Shown in pieces: positions 1-11,693 of a stretch of 64,000 bases of DNA (the first letter of the stretch is position 1; each line of letters begins with the position of its first letter). The notes below the pieces were generated by a model. The model was not told where the DNA came from. It did not search any database and saw only the letters and a list, made by a program, of their open reading frames with translations. The stretch is taken from assembly GCF_014217875.1 (NCBI RefSeq), contig NZ_CP059060.1, positions 1,550,001 through 1,614,000 on the forward strand, given 5' to 3'. The stretch comes from Synechococcus sp. LTW-R (GTDB lineage: Bacteria; Cyanobacteriota; Cyanobacteriia; PCC-6307; Cyanobiaceae). A program made the translations under genes and the position numbers.

Positions 1-1
1 A

Positions 2-100
2 GACACCGTCGTGCCCACCGATGTGCGCGAGCAGCTTCTGGATGAGGCGCCCCTGCGGGAAGGCGATTTCTTCCGCGTTCCCAAAATCCTGGCGGACTGA
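2..100 (+). CDS. gatC: GatC C-terminus (Asp/Glu-tRNA amidotransferase subunit C), 5' partial
   Basis: Only the last 32 codons are present; the gene enters from the left edge of the window. The visible C-terminus, with [16 protein letters not shown] followed by RVPKIL and a stop, matches the conserved end of GatC, in which a 'NAP[13 protein letters not shown]'-like tail follows the linker. GatC is the small subunit of the GatCAB complex, which converts mischarged Glu-tRNA(Gln) or Asp-tRNA(Asn) to the correct species in the cytoplasm. The identification rests on this tail only, but it is distinctive. It converges on crtR with a gap of about 43 bases. Confidence 0.72.
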   Translation, partial: DTVVPTDVREQLLDEAPLREGDFFRVPKILAD

Positions 101-143
101 TCCGACGCGAGCCGACTGCAAGCTCGAGTTCGGCTTTCGGCCC

Positions 144-1169
144 TCAGCGACGCGGGGAAACGGCCGTGCGGTGCAGCAGCGCGACCACATGGCGACGGGC
201 CCTGAACGAGGGCAGTAAACCAGCAATCGGACGAAGCTTGCTGCGGCGGCGACGATGGCTGCGCACGCCCAGGACGATGTCGTAGAGGAAATTCGTGAGA
301 TCACTCTTGGTCTCGAACAATCCGAGGCGCTGGGGAGATCCCTTGGCATCCAGGATTGGCTTGGTTGCGTGATACGCAGGCCGGTATTCAAACCAGGGAA
401 TCGACGGCCAGAGGTGATGAACCAAGTGATAGTTCTGACCCATGATCAGCCAGTTCATCAAACGCCCGGGATAGACCCTGGCGTTGTGCCACCGATTCCG
501 GGACGAGAAGGGGCGGTGAGGCAGGTAATCGAAGAACAACCCAAGCGTCACTCCAACCATCAAGGCTGGGGCGAACCAGACATTGAAGATGAAATCAATG
601 AAGCCATATTTAATTCCAGCGAGCACAATCGCGAAGAAGATTCCCCGCCCTAATCCCCATTCCAGGAGCTCATGGCCGCGCCAAAGCTTGCGCTGGAAGA
701 AGAAGTACTCGTGATAGAAGAATCGGGGCGCAATTAACCAGAGCGGACCGAAGGTACTGACGATGTGATCGGGATCGTTCTTCGGATCGTTCACATGGGC
801 GTGGTGCTGTAGGTGCACGCGCGTGAAGACCGGGAAGCTGAAGCCCAGCAACAACGCGGCTCCGTGCCCCATAAAGGCATTCCAGAACCGGCTGGGATGC
901 GCCGCGTTATGGCAGGCGTCATGAATGACCGTGCCCTCCAGATGCAGTGCCAGAAAGCCCGTGGCCAGCAAGACAGGCAGGGGCCAGCCCCACAGAAACC
1001 AGCCGGCAATGCTCAGAGCAGCCAGGGCGTAACCGCCCAAGAAGAGCCCCACCGTTGGGTTCCAGGGGGCAGGGGGATCGAGGTATTCACGCGGTACAGC
1101 GCTCACCGAAGCACGCACCTCTTGGCGTCCAAGCTCTCTCGACTCAGCTGGGGCCAAGATTTGCGTCAT
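144..1169 (-). CDS. crtR: Beta-carotene hydroxylase CrtR
   Basis: This is a membrane di-iron hydroxylase of the fatty-acid-desaturase superfamily that adds 3-hydroxyl groups to beta-ionone rings, making zeaxanthin from beta-carotene in the thylakoid or cytoplasmic membrane. The three histidine boxes are visible: HDACH at residues 83-87, HLQHH at 119-123 and HLVHH at 248-252. Hydrophobic segments lie before the first box (about residues 40-80) and between the second and third. At 341 residues the length is normal for cyanobacterial CrtR. The last 40 residues are unusually arginine-rich and look like a lineage-specific extension. The chosen start reads MTQILAP. The gene lies between gatC and tRNA-Leu. 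Confidence 0.93.
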   Translation of the reverse strand: MTQILAPAESRELGRQEVRASVSAVPREYLDPPAPWNPTVGLFLGGYALAALSIAGWFLWGWPLPVLLATGFLALHLEGTVIHDACHNAAHPSRFWNAFMGHGAALLLGFSFPVFTRVHLQHHAHVNDPKNDPDHIVSTFGPLWLIAPRFFYHEYFFFQRKLWRGHELLEWGLGRGIFFAIVLAGIKYGFIDFIFNVWFAPALMVGVTLGLFFDYLPHRPFSSRNRWHNARVYPGRLMNWLIMGQNYHLVHHLWPSIPWFEYRPAYHATKPILDAKGSPQRLGLFETKSDLTNFLYDIVLGVRSHRRRRSKLRPIAGLLPSFRARRHVVALLHRTAVSPRR

Positions 1170-1217
1170 ACCTACTGAATAAGGACCAGCTTAGAAAAGC
1201 TGACGTCTCGAGCGGAT

Positions 1218-1298
1218 GCCCACCGGGGGACTTGAACCCCCACGACCGAAGCCACTGGTACCTAAAACCAGCGCGTCTACCAATTCCGCCAGGTGGGC
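1218..1298 (-). tRNA. tRNA-Leu (anticodon UAG)
   Basis: On the minus strand the sequence folds as an 81-nt class II tRNA. The acceptor arm GCCCACC pairs with GGTGGGC. The anticodon stem CTGGT/ACCAG encloses the loop TTTAGGT, giving anticodon UAG. There is a short variable arm, and the T-loop is TTCAAGT. No CCA is encoded. The class II shape and the anticodon agree on leucine, decoding CUN codons. Confidence 0.95.
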
Positions 1299-1349
1299 AG
1301 GCGACGACTGTAGAGAGCGGCCCAGAATGGGGTCAACGCCTCAATTCCG

Positions 1350-1997
1350 ATGCTGGCCACCCTTGGCGGAACCCTTGCCCTGCTGGTGGGCCTGACGGTG
1401 ATGCTGTTGCCACTGCTCGCCACCGAGCTCAGCCGCCCCCGCGACGCCGCCTGGGGGGCCGTGGTGTTGCTGCTGGGTCTGACCCTGGTCACCAGCGCAG
1501 ACCGACTGACCGGCTCCCCGATGCTGGCCGTGCTTTGCGGAGGCCTCCTCATTGCTCGGCTGGGTAGCGAGGTCCTGCAAAGCCGCTGGCGCATGCTCAC
1601 CCCAGAGGAGCAGCAGCGAATCGCCTCCGTGGAACGCTGGCAGACCAGCCTGGGCGAACTGTTCAGCAGCAGCTCCAAGGCCGCTGCCGTCTTGAACGAA
1701 ACGGGTGGCTCCCTGCTGAGCGCCTTCAAAGGGGGGCCAAAACCAGGCAAGACCAGCAAACGTTGGGTTCGCTCTGAAACCGAGTCAGCCAGCACTGACT
1801 CAGCCAGTACTGACGCAAAAACCACGGCGGAAGTTCCCAGCACAACGCCAGAGGAGCCAGCTCCCGAGGCGCCGGCGCTAAGCGACGTCGATCTCACCGT
1901 TGAGACCAGCACCGAGCCGATCACGGAGCCCACCGTGGTGGCGTCCTTCGACGAGGTGGAAGAGCTGCTCGAGGCCTCCAGCCCCCAAGCGGGATAA
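1350..1997 (+). CDS. Ycf66-family membrane protein
   Basis: A 215-residue protein whose first 75 residues contain hydrophobic stretches (about 1-20, 34-46 and 57-68) of the Ycf66 N-terminal type. A soluble, Ser/Thr/Glu/Pro-rich and probably disordered tail follows from about residue 130. Ycf66 proteins occur in cyanobacteria and some plastids; their biochemical role is not established. The gene lies 24 bases upstream of ileS on the same strand and is probably cotranscribed with it. Family assignment is from memory of the N-terminal pattern and the position beside ileS, so it is good but not certain. Confidence 0.72.
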   Translation: MLATLGGTLALLVGLTVMLLPLLATELSRPRDAAWGAVVLLLGLTLVTSADRLTGSPMLAVLCGGLLIARLGSEVLQSRWRMLTPEEQQRIASVERWQTSLGELFSSSSKAAAVLNETGGSLLSAFKGGPKPGKTSKRWVRSETESASTDSASTDAKTTAEVPSTTPEEPAPEAPALSDVDLTVETSTEPITEPTVVASFDEVEELLEASSPQAG

Positions 1998-2021
1998 TCG
2001 ACCCTTGCTGCCCCGAGCGCT

Positions 2022-4972
<2,951 letters not shown>

Positions 4973-4976
<4 letters not shown>

Positions 4977-5287
4977 AGCCAAGCGCCTGGGTCGAGGAAG
5001 GTCTCGGCCCCGGACGCCTGGGCGAGGCACTGCTCAGCCTGCGGGTTGAGCGGACCCTGCAGCAGCTCGGCCTGCTCGATTTGAGCCGCGTCGGGCAGCA
5101 GCGGTTGATCGGGATCAAAGCCCGTGGGGTGCGAGACGCTGCTGGAAAACCCGCGAAAGATCAGCAGCTCAAACGGCTCGACGCCAGTGGGAACAGGCAA
5201 TGCCCCCCGCAAACGCAGGACACGGTCCGCTCGGCCTCGGCTGATCTCTTCGAGCTGAACCAGCAGCTCGGCCACGCGCAACGCCAT
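4973..5287 (-). CDS. Conserved cyanobacterial protein, DUF7734-like
   Basis: A 104-residue soluble protein with no signal peptide or membrane segment. The core contains FELLIFRGFSSSVSHPT followed by FDPDQPLLP, a block I associate with a small cyanobacterial/plant family (DUF7734) of unknown function. It is encoded directly downstream of the DUF3177 gene, with only a 3-base gap, so the two are probably one transcript. Its stop codon overlaps the end of ileS. The function is unknown, and the family name is a recollection rather than a search result. Confidence 0.7.
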
Positions 5288-5290
5288 GCC

Positions 5291-5908
5291 TTAAAAACCG
5301 CCGGCGACCCGGCCCTGCTTGGGCAACCGGACGACCAGCCACTGCAGCAGGCCAACGCCGTAGGCGACCAGGGACACATAACCGACAAAGGCGGCAATGG
5401 CCGCTGTCCAGCTGCCGCCAAAGACGAAATCAAAGACCCTGGCCACACCGCCGTGCAAGTCATCGGGGGCCTCTAGCCAGACCCGGCAGATCGGCCGGGT
5501 CAGCCCACCGCCGACGCAGCTGAGGGCCACGGCGCTCAAGGCGGCGCCGAGCACGCCGAACACCGTCAGACCCCAGCGCCAGGCTCGGACAACGAACGGC
5601 AAGGGGCGCCAAGGCGGCAGGTCCGCCAACTCCTCGTTGAGGTCCACCCAGAACCAGACGCTGATCACCACTAGCAGCTGGGAGAGGACCGCGAGCAGAT
5701 AGCCCAGGGGCCGGTTATCGGTCAGCAGCAGCACCGTGATCAGCAGCAGGCTGGCCACCTTCCAGTAGATGCCCATCAAGCGGGTCAAGGCCTGCTCACG
5801 CTTGAGTGCAGACCACACCAGCAGCACCAGGGGCAACCCCAGGGCAAACACCGCCGCCAAGCGGTAGTCCAGCCAAACCAGGGTGCGATAGAGCAGCAGA
5901 TCTGGCAC
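5291..5908 (-). CDS. DUF3177-family membrane protein
   Basis: A 205-residue polytopic membrane protein with about five hydrophobic helices (near residues 15-33, 47-62, 66-88, 108-130 and 165-190). The pattern, including LVWLDYRLAAVFALGLPL at the N-terminus, fits the cyanobacteria-restricted DUF3177 family, whose function is not known. It is the first gene of a probable two-gene minus-strand operon with the DUF7734-like gene. A 70-base intergenic region separates it from the divergently transcribed FIST gene. Confidence 0.78.
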   Translation of the reverse strand: MPDLLLYRTLVWLDYRLAAVFALGLPLVLLVWSALKREQALTRLMGIYWKVASLLLITVLLLTDNRPLGYLLAVLSQLLVVISVWFWVDLNEELADLPPWRPLPFVVRAWRWGLTVFGVLGAALSAVALSCVGGGLTRPICRVWLEAPDDLHGGVARVFDFVFGGSWTAAIAAFVGYVSLVAYGVGLLQWLVVRLPKQGRVAGGF

Positions 5909-5978
5909 GCAGCAACACGCAGTCAGTGGCCATTATCTGCAGCCCTGCGGCGAAAGGAAGCGGCAGTAAGGTCCGCCG

Positions 5979-7253
5979 ATGGCCTGGACCGCCCGCCTCT
6001 CTCCGTTTTTGCCCTGGCGCCACACGCCGCAGCAGGCGCAGTGCACGACAGCACTGAGCTCTGAGCCGGCCCTGGAGGCCGCCATCGCGGATCTGGGCCA
6101 GCAGCTCAAGCAAGCCGGCCAGCGGCATCCGGCTGATCTCGGGCTGGTGTTTTGCTCAAGCGCCTACGCCAGCGACCTCCAACGCTTGATGCCGCTGCTC
6201 CAGCCAGTGCTTGGCGCCAAGCACTGGCTGGGCTGCTGTGGCGGCGGAGTCGTCGGCACGAACGCCGAAGGAGCCCCCCAGGAGCTCGAACACCAGCCCG
6301 CCATCAGCGTCACCCTGCTCACCCTCCCCGAGACGGAGATCGAACTCTTCTCTCTCAAAAGCGAGGCCTTGCCCGATCTCGACGGCTCACGGCAGAGCTG
6401 GATCGACTGGGCCGGTGTCGCCCCGGACGGCTGCCATTCCATGCTCCTGTTCCTTGATCCAACCTGCACCGCGATCAATGACGTGATCAGCGGCTTGGAC
6501 TTCGCCTACCCCGAAGCCCAGAAGATCGGGGGGATCGCCGGGCAACACAGCGCGCAACATGGCTCCCTCTTGCTCGGGGACGGCGTCATGGACGGCGCCA
6601 TCGGCTGCCTGATCAAGGGGGCTTGGCGCATTGATCCGGTCGTCGCCCAGGGCTGCAAGCCGATCGGCCCGGTCTTTGAGATTGAGAAAGCCGAGCGCAA
6701 TGTGCTGCTGCGCCTCAGCCATGACGGCGAAGCGGACACTCCCGTGGCCTGCCTGCAAACGATCCTGCAGGACCTCTCCCCGGAGGAGAAGGAGCTGGTG
6801 CGGCATTCCCTGTTCTTAGGGGTGGCCAAAACCAACTTCCAAATGCCCAGCGATGGATCCCCCGCCCCTGGACCGGCGGTTCTGGTGCGCAACCTGATCG
6901 GAGTTGACCCCCGCAACGGCTCCGTCGCGGTGGCCGAGCGGCTGCGGGTGGGGCAACAGGTGCAGTTTCAACTGCGGGATGCCGAGACGTCACGGCAGGA
7001 ACAACAACAGTTGCTGGCTCAACAGCACGGCCGCAACGCCGAGCCGCTGGCGGCCCTCCTCTTTGCCTGCCTTGGCCGCGGGGAGGGGCTCTACGGCAGC
7101 GCCAATGGCGATGTCGGTGGATGCCGTCAACACTTCCCTGCGGTGCCCATCAGCGGTGCCTTCTGCAACGGCGAAATCGGCCCGGTCGCCGGTGCGACCC
7201 ACCTGCATGGCTACACCGCGAGCTGGGGCTTTCTGGTGCCGAACACTCCCTGA
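5979..7253 (+). CDS. FIST signal-transduction domain protein
   Basis: A 424-residue protein that appears to be almost entirely an FIST_N domain (about residues 40-230, with GLVFCSSAYASDLQRLMPLL and a C-C-G-G-G-V-V-G loop) followed by FIST_C (about 240-405, with CNGEIGPV and a conserved HLHGYTAS end). FIST domains are predicted ligand sensors, often for amino acids, and are usually fused or linked to output domains. Here no output domain is attached. The gene leads a run with trmB (6-base gap), ictB and a sugar kinase. ATG at 5979 is the only good start before the homology. Confidence 0.85.
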   Translation: MAWTARLSPFLPWRHTPQQAQCTTALSSEPALEAAIADLGQQLKQAGQRHPADLGLVFCSSAYASDLQRLMPLLQPVLGAKHWLGCCGGGVVGTNAEGAPQELEHQPAISVTLLTLPETEIELFSLKSEALPDLDGSRQSWIDWAGVAPDGCHSMLLFLDPTCTAINDVISGLDFAYPEAQKIGGIAGQHSAQHGSLLLGDGVMDGAIGCLIKGAWRIDPVVAQGCKPIGPVFEIEKAERNVLLRLSHDGEADTPVACLQTILQDLSPEEKELVRHSLFLGVAKTNFQMPSDGSPAPGPAVLVRNLIGVDPRNGSVAVAERLRVGQQVQFQLRDAETSRQEQQQLLAQQHGRNAEPLAALLFACLGRGEGLYGSANGDVGGCRQHFPAVPISGAFCNGEIGPVAGATHLHGYTASWGFLVPNTP

Positions 7254-7259
7254 TTTCCG

Positions 7260-7973
7260 ATGGTGCGCCAACACGTCAACCCACTGAGCCGCTTCTTCCA
7301 GTTGCCGCTGGAGCTGCCCCCGGCCCAGGACCTGTTCAGTGATCCAGGCCTGCCGGTGCACCTGGATATCGGCTGCGCGCGAGGTGGCTTTCTGCTGACG
7401 CTCGCCCAGCAACAACCCCAGGTCAACCACCTCGGCATTGAGATCCGGCGCGCCCTGGTCAGCGCCGCGGAAGCCGACCGTCAGCAACTCGGCCTGGGCA
7501 ACCTCCACTACCTCTTCTGCAACGCCAACATCAGCACGAGTGCCTGGCTGCAGGCCTTGGAGCCCGGACAGCTGGATCTGGTCTCGATCCAATTCCCCGA
7601 TCCATGGTTCAAGAAGAAGCACCACAAGCGCCGGGTCCTGCAACCCGCCCTGCTGCTCGCGATCGCCGCGGCCCTGCAACCGGGCAAGCGCTTCTTTATC
7701 CAGAGCGACATCCTGGACGTCATCGAACCGATGGTCGCCGTCACTGAAGCCAGCGGCTGCTTCAGCCGACCGGCCGGCGACGCCAGACCCTGGCGCGAAA
7801 CCAACCCCCTCCCGGTGCCCACCGAACGGGAGACCTATGTCCTCGGACAGGGGCTCCCGGTCTATCGCGTGCTCTACGAACGCAACGAAACGCCGTTGCC
7901 GAGCCTGGAGGCCCTGGAGCAACGGCTGGAAGCCGCCGATAATCCCGAGACATCAACCCACCCCTCGGCATGA
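7260..7973 (+). CDS. trmB: tRNA (guanine-N7)-methyltransferase TrmB
   Basis: This is the S-adenosylmethionine-dependent enzyme that makes m7G46 in the tRNA variable loop. The Rossmann motif I reads [16 protein letters not shown] (about residues 36-51). The family signature [14 protein letters not shown] lies near residue 115. At 237 residues the length is normal. The gene is translationally coupled to ictB: its TGA overlaps the ictB ATG as ATGA. Confidence 0.95.
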   Translation: MVRQHVNPLSRFFQLPLELPPAQDLFSDPGLPVHLDIGCARGGFLLTLAQQQPQVNHLGIEIRRALVSAAEADRQQLGLGNLHYLFCNANISTSAWLQALEPGQLDLVSIQFPDPWFKKKHHKRRVLQPALLLAIAAALQPGKRFFIQSDILDVIEPMVAVTEASGCFSRPAGDARPWRETNPLPVPTERETYVLGQGLPVYRVLYERNETPLPSLEALEQRLEAADNPETSTHPSA

Positions 7974-9289
7974 GCGCAGGATCGGCGCCATCCACCCCCT
8001 GGCTGCTGCGTTGGCAGGGGATCTTGGGCCAAGCCAGCGAGGGGCCGCTGGGATCTCAGTTGACCTGGATCGCCGGAGGCGTGCTCTGCGTGCTGCTGGC
8101 GGCCATGCCCTTCGTCACCCGGGCGGGCCTCAGCCTGCTGATCCTCGCGTCGGGGTTGCTCTGGCTGGTGTGGTCGCTCGCTCTCCCCGCCGGTCGCATC
8201 GGCCGCATCAGCGGTTGGCTCCTCTTGATGCTCGGCATCGCCGTGTTGGCGACCGGGTTTTCACCGGTCACACCTGCCGCCTTCAAGGGGCTGCTCAAGC
8301 TGATCAGCTATCTCGGGGTCTACGCGCTGATGCGGCAACTGCTGGATCAGGCACCCCGCTGGTGGGATCGGCTGGTGGCCGCGCTGTTGGCTGGCGAATT
8401 GCTCAGCAGCGTCCTCGCCATCCGGCAGCTCTACGGCGACACCAGTGAACTGGCCCGCTGGGCCGATCCCAACTCCGTCGCGGACGGCACGATTCGGGTC
8501 TACGGGCCCTTGGAGAACCCGAATCTGCTAGCGGGTTATCTGATCCCGATCCTGCCGATTGCCTTGATCGCGCTCTTGCGCTGGCGCTCCTGGCCCCAAC
8601 GCCTGTTTGCCGCGAGTGCCCTGATCCTCGGGAGCAGTGCCCTCTTCCTCAGCTACAGCCGGGGGGGCTGGCTGGGAATGGTCGCGGCCCTCGGGGCCGC
8701 AGTCCTGCTGCTGGTGCTGCGGCAGACGCGCCACTGGCCGCCCCTCTGGCGCCGCCTCTTCCCCCTGCTGCTGATCGCCGGAGCGGTCTGCGTCCTGGTC
8801 ATTGCCGTGACCCAAATCGAACCACTCCGGATCCGGGTGATGAGCCTGGCTGCCGGGCGCGGCGATAGCTCCAACAACTTCCGCATCAACGTCTGGCTCG
8901 CCGCCATCGAGATGATCCAGGAGCGGCCCTGGCTGGGCATCGGCCCCGGCAACAGCGCCTTCAACCTGATTTACCCCCTCTATCAGCAACCCAAATTCAA
9001 CGCGCTGAGTGCGTACTCCGTACCGCTCGAGCTGCTGGTCGAAGGGGGCATCCCCAACCTGCTGGCTGGACTGGGGTTGCTCGTCGCCAGCCTGCAGGCC
9101 GGCCTGAGGCAACTCAAAGGTGAATCGCCTTGGGCCCTGCCCGCCCTCGCGGCGATTGCGGCCATCGCTGGACTCTGCGTTCAGGGCGCCACCGACACGA
9201 TCTTTTTCCGGCCGGAAGTCCAACTCTCAGGCTGGTTCTGCCTGGCCACCTTGAGCGCCAGCCAAAACACCAGCAGTAGCGATGGCTGA
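7970..9289 (+). CDS. ictB: IctB-family membrane protein (O-antigen ligase-like)
   Basis: A 439-residue protein with about ten to twelve transmembrane helices and the Wzy/O-antigen-ligase signature: a periplasmic-loop region with [14 protein letters not shown], a downstream [17 protein letters not shown], and the [12 protein letters not shown] segment. IctB was first described as a putative inorganic-carbon transporter in Synechococcus. It is homologous to O-antigen ligases, so the transport role is not settled. It overlaps trmB by four bases and the following kinase gene by eight, so the three are co-translated. Confidence 0.85.
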   Translation: MSAGSAPSTPWLLRWQGILGQASEGPLGSQLTWIAGGVLCVLLAAMPFVTRAGLSLLILASGLLWLVWSLALPAGRIGRISGWLLLMLGIAVLATGFSPVTPAAFKGLLKLISYLGVYALMRQLLDQAPRWWDRLVAALLAGELLSSVLAIRQLYGDTSELARWADPNSVADGTIRVYGPLENPNLLAGYLIPILPIALIALLRWRSWPQRLFAASALILGSSALFLSYSRGGWLGMVAALGAAVLLLVLRQTRHWPPLWRRLFPLLLIAGAVCVLVIAVTQIEPLRIRVMSLAAGRGDSSNNFRINVWLAAIEMIQERPWLGIGPGNSAFNLIYPLYQQPKFNALSAYSVPLELLVEGGIPNLLAGLGLLVASLQAGLRQLKGESPWALPALAAIAAIAGLCVQGATDTIFFRPEVQLSGWFCLATLSASQNTSSSDG

Positions 9290-10241
9290 GGGTCAGCTGT
9301 TGGCGGGCTTTGATGCCGGCCAAACCCACACCAACTGCAAGCTCGCCTGGCTCAAACCCAATGGAGAGCTGAGCCCGATCGCCCAGGGCCAAGGACCGGG
9401 GGTTCGCCATCTGGCCGCCCCAGGCGGTGAAGCCTGTTTCCGCGACGCCCTGCAGCAGAGCCTCAGCGATGCGCGCCAGGTGGCCGGACTGCCGGACGAT
9501 CAGCCCCTGGCCGCAGCCGGCGTGGGGGCCAGCGGCATTGAGCGGGGCAACACGATCCAGAGCCAAGGGGAAGCCTTGGCCGCTGCCGCACTCAAGCTGC
9601 CGCTGGCCTCGGTGCAGGTCAGCGGCGATGAACACACCGCCCTACTCGGGGCCCTGGGCGATGAGCCCGGTGTTCTGGTGATTAGCGGCACCGGCTGCAT
9701 CGCCCTCGGCCAAACAGGCTGCGGGCGCTGGCACCGCACTGGCGGCTGGGGCTGGCTCCTCGATGGAGCGGGCTCAGCGATGGATCTCGGCCGGGATGGC
9801 CTAGCGGTCAGCGTCCAAATGGCCGACGGTCGGCTCAGGGAAACCGCACTGAAAAACCAGCTCTGGCAAGCCCTTGGAGTGCGTACTCCCCAGGAGCTGA
9901 AGGCCGCCGTGGTCGCCGAGGGATTTGGAGCCGCAGGCTTTGCCCGGCTCGCTCCGGTCGTGGACGCGAGTGCCCGCAGCGGCGATCCCCATGCCCGGGT
10001 CATCGTCGAGCGCTCCGCCCAGGCCCTCGCCCAAATGGTCAGCAGCATCGCCGCCACCCTGGAGCTACCAACACCGCGGGTGTGTTGCAGCGGCGGCGCG
10101 ATCACGCACCTGCTGACGCTGCGTCAGGCCTTTGCCGCGGATCTGGCGCAACGCTGCTCCGGCGCAAGCTTGGCGGCGTCCAAGGGCGATGCCTGTGATG
10201 GAGCCCTGCGGCTCGCCGTTCAGGCGGCGTTGAGGTGCTGA
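9282..10241 (+). CDS. BadF/BadG-type ATPase, N-acetylglucosamine-kinase-like
   Basis: A 319-residue member of the ASKHA sugar-kinase fold. The phosphate-1 loop is LLAGFDAGQTHTNCKL near residue 6, phosphate-2 is ISGTGCIALG near 132, and the GGWGWLLDGAGSAMDLG block near 152 is typical of NagK/BadF kinases. The most likely role is phosphorylation of N-acetylglucosamine released in wall turnover. This is inferred from the family and from the convergent glmM gene, with which it shares a 22-base 3' overlap. Other small substrates are possible. Its ATG lies inside the ictB stop region. Confidence 0.8.
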   Translation: MAEGQLLAGFDAGQTHTNCKLAWLKPNGELSPIAQGQGPGVRHLAAPGGEACFRDALQQSLSDARQVAGLPDDQPLAAAGVGASGIERGNTIQSQGEALAAAALKLPLASVQVSGDEHTALLGALGDEPGVLVISGTGCIALGQTGCGRWHRTGGWGWLLDGAGSAMDLGRDGLAVSVQMADGRLRETALKNQLWQALGVRTPQELKAAVVAEGFGAAGFARLAPVVDASARSGDPHARVIVERSAQALAQMVSSIAATLELPTPRVCCSGGAITHLLTLRQAFAADLAQRCSGASLAASKGDACDGALRLAVQAALRC

Positions 10242-11596
10242 TCGGCGAGCTCCGCCAGATGGCGACTCCAATGGTCGACATCCGCCTGTTCCGCTGCCTC
10301 CACCATCACCCGCAACAACGGCTCGGTGCCACTGGCCCGCACCAAGACACGCCCGCTGCCAGCCATCGCCGCTTCGGCGGCCTGAACCTCCTGCAGCAGG
10401 GGCAAGCAGGTCTCCCAGCGGGTGCGCTTGCTGCGATCGGGAACGGTGACGTTCACCAATTTCTGGGGATAGGGCTGGAAGCTGCCATCCAGCCAGTCAC
10501 TCAGCGATCCCCCCTGGGCCTGGATCAAACTCGCCACCTGCAAGGCCGTCAGCAGGCCGTCACCGCTCATGCCGTAGCGGGCCGAGAGGATGTGGCCGGA
10601 CTGTTCGCCGCCCAAGGACGCCCCCAGCTCCTCCATGGCGGCATGCACGTATTGATCGCCGACGGCGGTGCGCTCGAGCACCCCCCCGCGGGCTTGCCAG
10701 GCGCGCTCGAAGCCAAGGTTGCTCATCACCGTGGCGACGATCCGGTTCTCCGGTAGCGCGCCCTCGGCCATCAGCGCCTGGCCCCAGAGGTAGAGGATCT
10801 GGTCGCCATCGACAACTCGGCCGCGGCCATCGACAGCCAGCATTCGATCGGCATCGCCATCAAAGGCAAAGCCCATGGCAGCGCCTTGGGCCGTCACCGC
10901 GGCCTGAAGCGCTTCGAGGTGGGTGCTGCCGCAGCCCTGGTTAATCCGGGTGCCATCGGGCTCGCCATGGATCACCGTCAGATCAGCGCCCAACTCACGG
11001 AAGACGCTTTCACCGCAGCTCGTCGCCGAACCCCAGCAGAGATCGAGCACCACCTTGGCACCATCCAGCCGAGCGGAACCCACGCTCTCCAGCAGGCGCT
11101 GGCGGTAATCGCTCAGCAGATCCGGTCGCTGCTCGAGCCGTCCGTTGGCACTGAAGCCGCTGAGGACATCACCGCCGCCATGCAGGCCGGCTTCGATCTC
11201 CGCCTGCTGTTGCTTGGCCAGCTTGGCGCCGCACGCACCAAAGACCTTGATCCCGTTGTCGTGGGGTGGGTTATGGCTGGCTGAAACCATCAGACCGCCA
11301 CTGGCACCGAGCTGGCGAATGGCCCCAGGCACGGCGGGGGTGGGACACAGACCGATATCCAGCACCTCTCGCCCCGCAGCCGTGAGGCCCGCAGCCAGGG
11401 CAGCCACCAACATCGGACTGCTACTGCGGGAGTCCATCCCCAAGACGATGGGACCGCCGGCGGGCAGGACTCGACCGCACCAGTAGCCAACCTGCAGCGC
11501 CAAGGCCGGTGTGATCACCTGACCGACGCGGCCACGGATGCCATCGGTGCCAAAACTCGCCGTACCAGAAGGGAATGGCGCCCCAAGTGGAGACAT
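10220..11596 (-). CDS. glmM: Phosphoglucosamine mutase
   Basis: Interconverts glucosamine-6-phosphate and glucosamine-1-phosphate on the way to UDP-GlcNAc for peptidoglycan and lipid A. The start of homology FGTDGIRGRVGQ, the active-site serine loop LMVSASHNPPHDNG, the metal loop FDGDADRM and the C-terminal phosphate-binding VRASGTEPLLRVMVEA are all present. I chose the ATG at 11596 (458 residues), not the longer frame to 11668, because the extra 24 residues have no family counterpart and 458 is the normal length. Confidence 0.95.
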   Translation of the reverse strand: MSPLGAPFPSGTASFGTDGIRGRVGQVITPALALQVGYWCGRVLPAGGPIVLGMDSRSSSPMLVAALAAGLTAAGREVLDIGLCPTPAVPGAIRQLGASGGLMVSASHNPPHDNGIKVFGACGAKLAKQQQAEIEAGLHGGGDVLSGFSANGRLEQRPDLLSDYRQRLLESVGSARLDGAKVVLDLCWGSATSCGESVFRELGADLTVIHGEPDGTRINQGCGSTHLEALQAAVTAQGAAMGFAFDGDADRMLAVDGRGRVVDGDQILYLWGQALMAEGALPENRIVATVMSNLGFERAWQARGGVLERTAVGDQYVHAAMEELGASLGGEQSGHILSARYGMSGDGLLTALQVASLIQAQGGSLSDWLDGSFQPYPQKLVNVTVPDRSKRTRWETCLPLLQEVQAAEAAMAGSGRVLVRASGTEPLLRVMVEAAEQADVDHWSRHLAELADQHLNAA

Positions 11597-11693
11597 GACG
11601 GGCGAGTGAATCAATGCTGGCGGCAGGTTACGCCTGGTCTGCAGTGCAGGCGGAGCCCATCTCACCAAGAATGCGCGCAGTGATCACACCGCT

